The notes under the pieces are model-generated. The model was not told the DNA's origin and did no database searches. It saw only the letters and a program-made list of their open reading frames with translations. Positions 1 to 3,412 of a DNA stretch of 8,510 nucleotides are shown here, one piece after another. Every line of letters starts with the position of its first letter. The stretch's first letter is position 1. This DNA comes from Phycisphaerae bacterium SM23_33 (GTDB lineage: Bacteria; Planctomycetota; Phycisphaerae; SM23-33), in NCBI GenBank assembly GCA_001303665.1, contig LJUF01000260.1, positions 1 to 8,510 on the forward strand, in the 5' to 3' direction. Position numbers and translations under genes: made by a program.

Positions 1-722
1 CGTTCGTCTATTACCTCTGCCAGAGCGACCACACGGAGGAATGGAGCGAAGAGTGGTTCCAGGAATATAACTACGACAGCAGCTACCTCGGCGTCGGAAG
101 CACCGGCAGCCTCCTCCTGCCCAACCTCCGCTACAGCTGTGAATTCGCCTTCGAGTCCGGCCGGAGCTTCGCCTGGGGTTCCACCGACCGGCGCGAGGAG
201 ATTCACGCCATGGCGGCGGACGCCCTGCTGGAGTACTTCTTCCAGGCCCCCACGCACCCCAGGGTGTCGTTTGAGTACCTCTGGGGCAGCGGCGACTCCG
301 ACCGCCCATTCAGCGGCAGCGCCACGCTGGGCGGCAATCAGGCGGGCACCGACGACGAGTCCTTCAATGCCTTCGGCTTCCGGGACACGGGGCTGGCCTT
401 CGCGCCCAGGATCGCCAACCTGCACATCTGGCAGCTGGGCGTCAGCGCCCTGCCGCTGGAACACATCGACCTGTTCCGAAAGATGGAGCTGGGCACGAAG
501 GTGTACTTCTACTCCAAGCACAAGAGCGGCGGGGCGATTTCCGACCCGACGGCCTTCAAGAGTTCCAGCTGGGTGGGCTGGGAATGGGACGTCTTCTGTA
601 ACTGGCGCATCACCTCCGACGTGTCCATGACGGTGCGCTACGGCGTCTTCCAGCCCGGGGCGGCGTTTATAAGCCAGGATTGCCGGCAGTTCTTCTACGC
701 CGGCCTGACGTATAGCTTCTAG
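1..722 (+). CDS. Outer-membrane beta-barrel protein, alginate-export-like (3' part)
   Basis: The reading frame is open from base 3 to the TAG at 720-722, giving 239 residues of a protein that starts upstream of the window. The visible part alternates aromatic and polar residues in short amphipathic strands separated by loops rich in D, G, S and N, as in a transmembrane beta-barrel. It ends in GLTYSF; a terminal Phe is the usual recognition signal for the BAM insertion machinery. The stretch around FGFRDTGLAFAPRIANLH and the strand pattern recall the alginate export (AlgE-like) barrels that are frequent in Planctomycetota and Proteobacteria. An ATG at 210 is in frame, but barrel-like sequence continues upstream of it, so it is internal. 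The role is probably passage of a solute or polysaccharide across the outer membrane. The barrel class is fairly sure; the substrate is unknown, and other porin families are possible. Confidence 0.68.
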   Translation, partial: FVYYLCQSDHTEEWSEEWFQEYNYDSSYLGVGSTGSLLLPNLRYSCEFAFESGRSFAWGSTDRREEIHAMAADALLEYFFQAPTHPRVSFEYLWGSGDSDRPFSGSATLGGNQAGTDDESFNAFGFRDTGLAFAPRIANLHIWQLGVSALPLEHIDLFRKMELGTKVYFYSKHKSGGAISDPTAFKSSSWVGWEWDVFCNWRITSDVSMTVRYGVFQPGAAFISQDCRQFFYAGLTYSF

Positions 723-802
723 GAACCGGATCGGCGGCGGCGAACCACGTTCGACGTCCCGCGGCGGCAGCAGGACAAAGCGACAGGATTGAGAAGCGGG
801 AG

Positions 803-821
803 CCGGCCCAGCACAGGCCGG
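803..821 (+). other. Small hairpin in the 127-bp gap upstream of the SLH-like lipoprotein
   Basis: CCGGCC (803-808) and GGCCGG (816-821) form a perfect 6-bp stem with a 7-base loop, about 28 bases before the ATG at 850. There is no T-run after it, so it is not a standard intrinsic terminator. Such short GC stems arise by chance in DNA this rich in G+C. The rest of the gap (723-849) shows no convincing promoter. Confidence 0.2.
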
Positions 822-837
822 GGGCAAACCGCCGGGC

Positions 838-843
838 GAGGAA
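838..843 (+). promoter_or_regulatory. Ribosome binding site of the SLH-like lipoprotein
   Basis: GAGGAA lies six bases before the ATG at 850. It supports that start over other in-frame codons, and the lipoprotein signal begins exactly there. Confidence 0.55.
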
Positions 844-849
844 CGGAAG

Positions 850-1395
850 ATGAGGTGGGCAACAACTGTGGTGACGGCGTTGCTGGCGGTGACGCTGGCC
901 TCCTGCCAGGCACCGCCCGGGGCGCCGGCGATTGCCAACGGCCAAGCGGCCCTGCCGGGGACGGACTCCGCGGAGTATCTGGATGACCTGTCCTCCCAGC
1001 CGACGGTCACCGAGGCCAGGGCGCTGGAGGGCATCCTGCTGCTGCTGGGGCAGCAGCAGAAGACCACCTTCGCCGAAGCCGTCCAGCTTCTCATCGAGCG
1101 GAAGATCGTCGACGCGGCGTGGGACTTCCAGGCCGATCGGGCGATGACGCGGGGCAAGGCGGCCTATATGATCTATCAGGCCTGCAACATCAGAGGCGGG
1201 CTGATGCTGACCCTGGCCGGGCCTTCCCGGCGGTACTGCCTGAAGGAGCTGCAATATCGCGGCCTGATGTCCCCGGGGCTGTCCTATAATCCGGTGACGG
1301 GCATGGAATACGTTGCGATCCTGGCCCGGGCCGACGAGCTGCGGCAGACCGGCAAGGTCTCGGCGGTCATGATCCGAGAGGGAGGCTTGCCGTGA
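850..1395 (+). CDS. Small lipoprotein with two SLH-like repeats
   Basis: This 181-residue protein begins with a short charged start, a hydrophobic stretch (about 6-16) and the lipobox LASC. Cys19 is the predicted lipidated residue, so the mature protein should be anchored in the outer or inner membrane and face the periplasm. After a linker, residues 72-113 read FAEAVQLLIERKIVDAAW, then MTRGKAAYMIYQ; residues about 127-163 repeat the plan with YCLKELQYRGLMSP, then NPVTGMEYVAILAR. A helix, a 'G or I' turn, and a 'TRxxxAxxxxR/Q' helix is the pattern of S-layer homology (SLH) repeats, which bind cell-wall or surface polymers. The match is by eye and diverged. The stop codon overlaps the GTG of the following FecR gene, so the two are probably translated together. 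Exact function is unknown. Confidence 0.72.
   Translation: MRWATTVVTALLAVTLASCQAPPGAPAIANGQAALPGTDSAEYLDDLSSQPTVTEARALEGILLLLGQQQKTTFAEAVQLLIERKIVDAAWDFQADRAMTRGKAAYMIYQACNIRGGLMLTLAGPSRRYCLKELQYRGLMSPGLSYNPVTGMEYVAILARADELRQTGKVSAVMIREGGLP
1381..1395 (+). promoter_or_regulatory. Ribosome binding site and GTGA overlap coupling lipoprotein to FecR gene 1
   Basis: GGAGG at 1381-1385 sits six bases before GTG at 1392-1394. The TGA of the upstream gene (1393-1395) overlaps this GTG. The strong site and the 4-base overlap support GTG as the true start, in preference to the in-frame ATG at 1434, which would cut the signal peptide. They also suggest coupled translation of the two envelope proteins. 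Confidence 0.7.
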
Positions 1396-2240
1396 GGGCA
1401 TGTTCAGGTCGGGCACGGCTGGTTGTCGGAATCATGCTGGCGGTCGCCTGCGGGCGGGTGTGGGCCCAGCCCGCGCCCCCGGCCAAGCCCGGGCCCGAGG
1501 AAGCGGCCAAACCCCAGCCTCAGGAGCAGCTGCTGACGGTCACCATCAAGGAGGTGACGGGGACGGCCCAGCGGCTGGTGCCGGGCGAAAAGCCCAGTTG
1601 GGTCCCGCTGAAGGCTGGGGACAAGCTCGGCGAGCAGACCGTCATCCGCACCGGCCTTCGCAGCCGCGTGGTGCTGGCCTTCGCCGACAGCTCGGAACTG
1701 ACCATCGCCCGCGCCACCAAGATGGGCATCGCCGAGTTCCGCAAGGAGGGGCCGGTCACCAAGACCCGGCTGGGGCTGAAGTACGGCTCGCTGCGGGCCA
1801 GCGTGGAAAAGGCCCGGGGCCCGAATGACTTCACCGTCTCCACCCCGGTGGCGACGCTGGCGGTGACCGGCAGTGGCGGGCAGATAGGCCACTGCGGCGA
1901 CATCGGCTCCAACGTCCAGTGCAGCTTCGGCGGCTTCAGTTTCGCCAGCGGCTCCCGGTCGCTGAACCTCACAGGCGGCCAGAGCACCAACAGCCGGCTG
2001 CTGATGCCCATTCTGCTCACCCAGCTCCAATCGGTGCCCCAGTTGGGCGACGTGTTTAACGGGCTCACGCCGTCCGAGACAACAAGCCTGCTGAATTTCG
2101 GCGGGGGGCTCGGCGGCGTCGGCTTCCTCCCCGGCGCGCCCGTTGCCATCAGGCCGCCCCTGCTCCCCATTGGCGGCCTGATCTGCCCGAACGGGAAGGA
2201 CGGCCAGTACGACGGCCTTCCGCTGCCTCCTCCCGAATGA
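1392..2240 (+). CDS. Exported FecR-domain protein, copy 1
   Basis: This is a 282-residue protein. Residues 1-25 form a signal peptide with a likely cleavage after VWA; Cys20 (AVAC) is a weaker alternative as a lipidation site. A Pro/Ala/Gln-rich linker (26-47) follows, then a FecR-type beta domain at about 49-163. Its visible landmarks are EVTGTAQRL, LKAGDKLGEQTVIRTG, VVLAFADSSELTI, TRLGLKYGSLRA and the TP block FTVSTPVATLAVTG. FecR domains are best known in sigma-factor/TonB signalling, but no FecI sigma factor or TonB receptor is present here. The domain also occurs in exported proteins beside CHASE2 adenylyl cyclases, as here. The tail (164-282) is Gly-rich, has Cys168, Cys177 and Cys265, and contains LGDVFNGLTPSE, which is shared with copy 2. 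It probably acts as a periplasmic or surface partner in envelope sensing. Confidence 0.85.
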   Translation: MRACSGRARLVVGIMLAVACGRVWAQPAPPAKPGPEEAAKPQPQEQLLTVTIKEVTGTAQRLVPGEKPSWVPLKAGDKLGEQTVIRTGLRSRVVLAFADSSELTIARATKMGIAEFRKEGPVTKTRLGLKYGSLRASVEKARGPNDFTVSTPVATLAVTGSGGQIGHCGDIGSNVQCSFGGFSFASGSRSLNLTGGQSTNSRLLMPILLTQLQSVPQLGDVFNGLTPSETTSLLNFGGGLGGVGFLPGAPVAIRPPLLPIGGLICPNGKDGQYDGLPLPPPE

Positions 2241-2340
2241 GCCGCGCACCGGCGCCCGGCGACGACAGCCTCTCACCGAGTGTCCCTCCGGCCCGGCCTG
2301 TCGCTGCGAGGCCGCAGCCTGGATGCCCGGCGGCAAGGAA

Positions 2341-2377
2341 AAGCCGTGGGGACGGGCCCTTCGGGCCCGTAAGCCGT
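2341..2377 (+). repeat. Perfect hairpin flanked by AAGCCGT direct repeats
   Basis: ACGGGCCC (2352-2359), loop TTC, GGGCCCGT (2363-2370) is a perfect 8-bp inverted repeat. The 7-base direct repeat AAGCCGT stands on both sides, at 2341-2347 and 2371-2377. It lies about 110 bp after the FecR copy 1 stop codon, in the 292-bp gap 2241-2532. No T-tract follows, so it is not a typical intrinsic terminator, although the stem is strong. It may be a terminator of another kind, an RNA-processing site, or a copy of a dispersed palindromic repeat, since its core GGCCCTTCGG resembles the one at 7153-7171. Apart from this hairpin and the promoter candidate at 2408-2437, the gap shows nothing; short open frames there have no family resemblance. 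Confidence 0.5.
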
Positions 2378-2407
2378 TCCGGTCGGGCGAATGCATTCGG
2401 CCGGCAC

Positions 2408-2437
2408 TTGTCCGAGGCCGTCCCCGTAACGTATACT
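2408..2437 (+). promoter_or_regulatory. Candidate sigma70-type promoter for FecR copy 2
   Basis: TTGTCC (2408-2413; 4 of 6 bases match the -35 consensus) is separated by 18 bases from TATACT (2432-2437; 5 of 6 match the -10 consensus). In this GC-rich DNA a TATACT box in a gene gap stands out. Transcription would start near 2444, leaving a leader of about 90 bases before the ATG at 2533. The inference rests on the two hexamers only. Confidence 0.4.
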
Positions 2438-2520
2438 TCAGGCAGCCACCGGGGACCTCTCTTAGGTTTCATGCCAGGATTCGCGCGCCGGCACTGCTGG
2501 CGTCAGGACTGGCCAGAAAA

Positions 2521-2530
2521 GAGAGGTGAG
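2521..2530 (+). promoter_or_regulatory. Ribosome binding site of FecR copy 2
   Basis: GAGAGGTGAG ends just before the ATG at 2533, with the AGGTG core four bases upstream. It fixes this start, which is also where the signal peptide begins. Confidence 0.6.
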
Positions 2531-2532
2531 TC

Positions 2533-3336
2533 ATGCTCGCCAACCGAATCTGCCGGCTGGTTTGCCCGTTGGTCATCCTGGTCGCGACGGGCGCCGTTTG
2601 GGCCGCCGACCAACCCCCCGCCCAGCCCCAACAGTCCAAAGCCCAGCCCCAGCCGCTGAAGGTCACGGTCAGGGAAGTCACGGGCGTCGCCCAGCGGCTG
2701 GTGGCGGGCGAAAAGCCGACCTGGGTAGCCCTGAAAGCGGGCGACCAGCTCGACGAAACGGCCGTCATCCGCACCGGCTTCGGCACGCGCGTGGTATTGG
2801 CCTTCGCCGACAACTCCGAGGTCGTCGTGGACAGGGCCACCAAGATGGGCATCGCCGAGTTCCGCAAAGAGGGGCCGGTCACCAAGACCCGGCTGGGGCT
2901 GAAGTACGGCTCGCTGCGGGCCAGCGTGGAAAAGGCCCGCGGGCCGAACGATTTCCGCGTGGCCACGGCGGCCGCCGTCCTGGCCGTGACCGGCACCAGC
3001 GGGCAGGTCGGCTTTACGGGCGACTTCGGCTTCGGCCTCACCGGCCGCACCGGCACCTGGGCCGCTCAGGCCGGCGCCAGGCAGCGAAGAGTCAGCGGCA
3101 CCGAGACCGTCGACAGCACCTTGCAGCGGCACGTCGAGACGCTCAAGCGGAACCTGACCCCGCGGCTGGGCGACGTGTACGGCGGCCTGACCGAATCCGA
3201 AGAAAGCAGCCTCCGCCGGCACGGCGGCGGCCGCGGCGCCATCGGCTTCGTCGCCGCCGGCAGCAACACGGCCAGCGTCCTCAGGTCCGCCGACCAAAGC
3301 TTCGTCTCAGCCAGGTTGGTGCCCACAAACCCGTAG
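2533..3336 (+). CDS. Exported FecR-domain protein, copy 2
   Basis: This 267-residue paralogue of the preceding FecR gene has the same architecture. It has a signal peptide (1-24 or 25, ending GAVWA), a Gln/Pro linker (26-41), a FecR-type domain (about 43-157) and a distinct tail. Landmarks are REVTGVAQRL, VVLAFADNSEVVVDRATK and LGLKYGSLRA. The TP block of copy 1 is altered here to RVATAAAVLAVTGTSG, so the usual Thr-Pro is lost. Nucleotides 2836-2939 match copy 1 (1713-1816) with a single synonymous mismatch, while the flanking sequence has diverged. The tail differs from copy 1 except for LGDVYGGLTESEESSL and a following Gly-rich GF block. It lies 76 bp before the cyclase gene, so it is a likely extracytoplasmic partner of the CHASE2 sensor. 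The two copies may have different ligands. Confidence 0.85.
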   Translation: MLANRICRLVCPLVILVATGAVWAADQPPAQPQQSKAQPQPLKVTVREVTGVAQRLVAGEKPTWVALKAGDQLDETAVIRTGFGTRVVLAFADNSEVVVDRATKMGIAEFRKEGPVTKTRLGLKYGSLRASVEKARGPNDFRVATAAAVLAVTGTSGQVGFTGDFGFGLTGRTGTWAAQAGARQRRVSGTETVDSTLQRHVETLKRNLTPRLGDVYGGLTESEESSLRRHGGGRGAIGFVAAGSNTASVLRSADQSFVSARLVPTNP

Positions 3337-3341
3337 GGCCT

Positions 3342-3370
3342 CAGGCAAACCGGCCGGGCCGGCTCGCCTG
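3342..3370 (+). terminator. Imperfect palindrome between FecR copy 2 and the cyclase gene
   Basis: CAGGC (3342-3346) pairs with GCCTG (3366-3370), enclosing CCGG...CCGG (3350-3353 with 3359-3362) as an inner stem. It begins five bases after the FecR stop codon. No T-run directly follows, so it is at best a weak terminator or attenuator. Its position right after a stop codon and before a possible new promoter fits partial termination. Confidence 0.3.
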
Positions 3371-3375
3371 CGGGC

Positions 3376-3404
3376 TGGACGGGCCGGCGGCCGCGGGCTA
3401 CATT
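3376..3404 (+). promoter_or_regulatory. Possible weak promoter next to the cyclase start
   Basis: TGGACG (3376-3381, 4 of 6 to the -35 consensus), a 17-base spacer and TACATT (3399-3404, 4 of 6 to the -10 consensus) sit in the only AT-rich patch of the gap. Eight bases separate the -10 box from the ATG at 3413, so a transcript would start at or beside the start codon. The gene has no visible Shine-Dalgarno sequence, which fits a leaderless mRNA. Each hexamer is weak. Confidence 0.22.
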
Positions 3405-3412
3405 TTCTCTTG

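Noticed and set aside
1404..2396. 330-codon open frame on the - strand opposite FecR copy 1
   Set aside because: Antisense to a convincing exported FecR protein. A similar antisense peptide opposite copy 2 only reflects the duplicated + strand sequence.
2237..2659. Possible small gene in the gap between the FecR genes
   Set aside because: It overlaps the start of FecR copy 2, is Pro/Ser/Arg-rich without any pattern, and has no clear ribosome site. The gap is better read as regulatory.
1713..2939. Repeated tract as an insertion sequence or CRISPR-like repeat
   Set aside because: The repeat lies in frame at the same place in two paralogous coding genes, has no spacers, terminal inverted repeats or transposase, and is explained by duplication with conversion.
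1392..3336. A classical FecI/FecR/TonB iron-uptake signalling locus
   Set aside because: There is no ECF sigma factor or TonB-dependent receptor with a plug domain nearby; the FecR proteins sit beside a CHASE2 cyclase, and the upstream barrel resembles alginate-export types.
3410..3412. TTG as the start of the cyclase
   Set aside because: An ATG follows immediately in frame, and neither has a Shine-Dalgarno sequence; the ATG at 3413 is the simpler choice. The difference is one residue.
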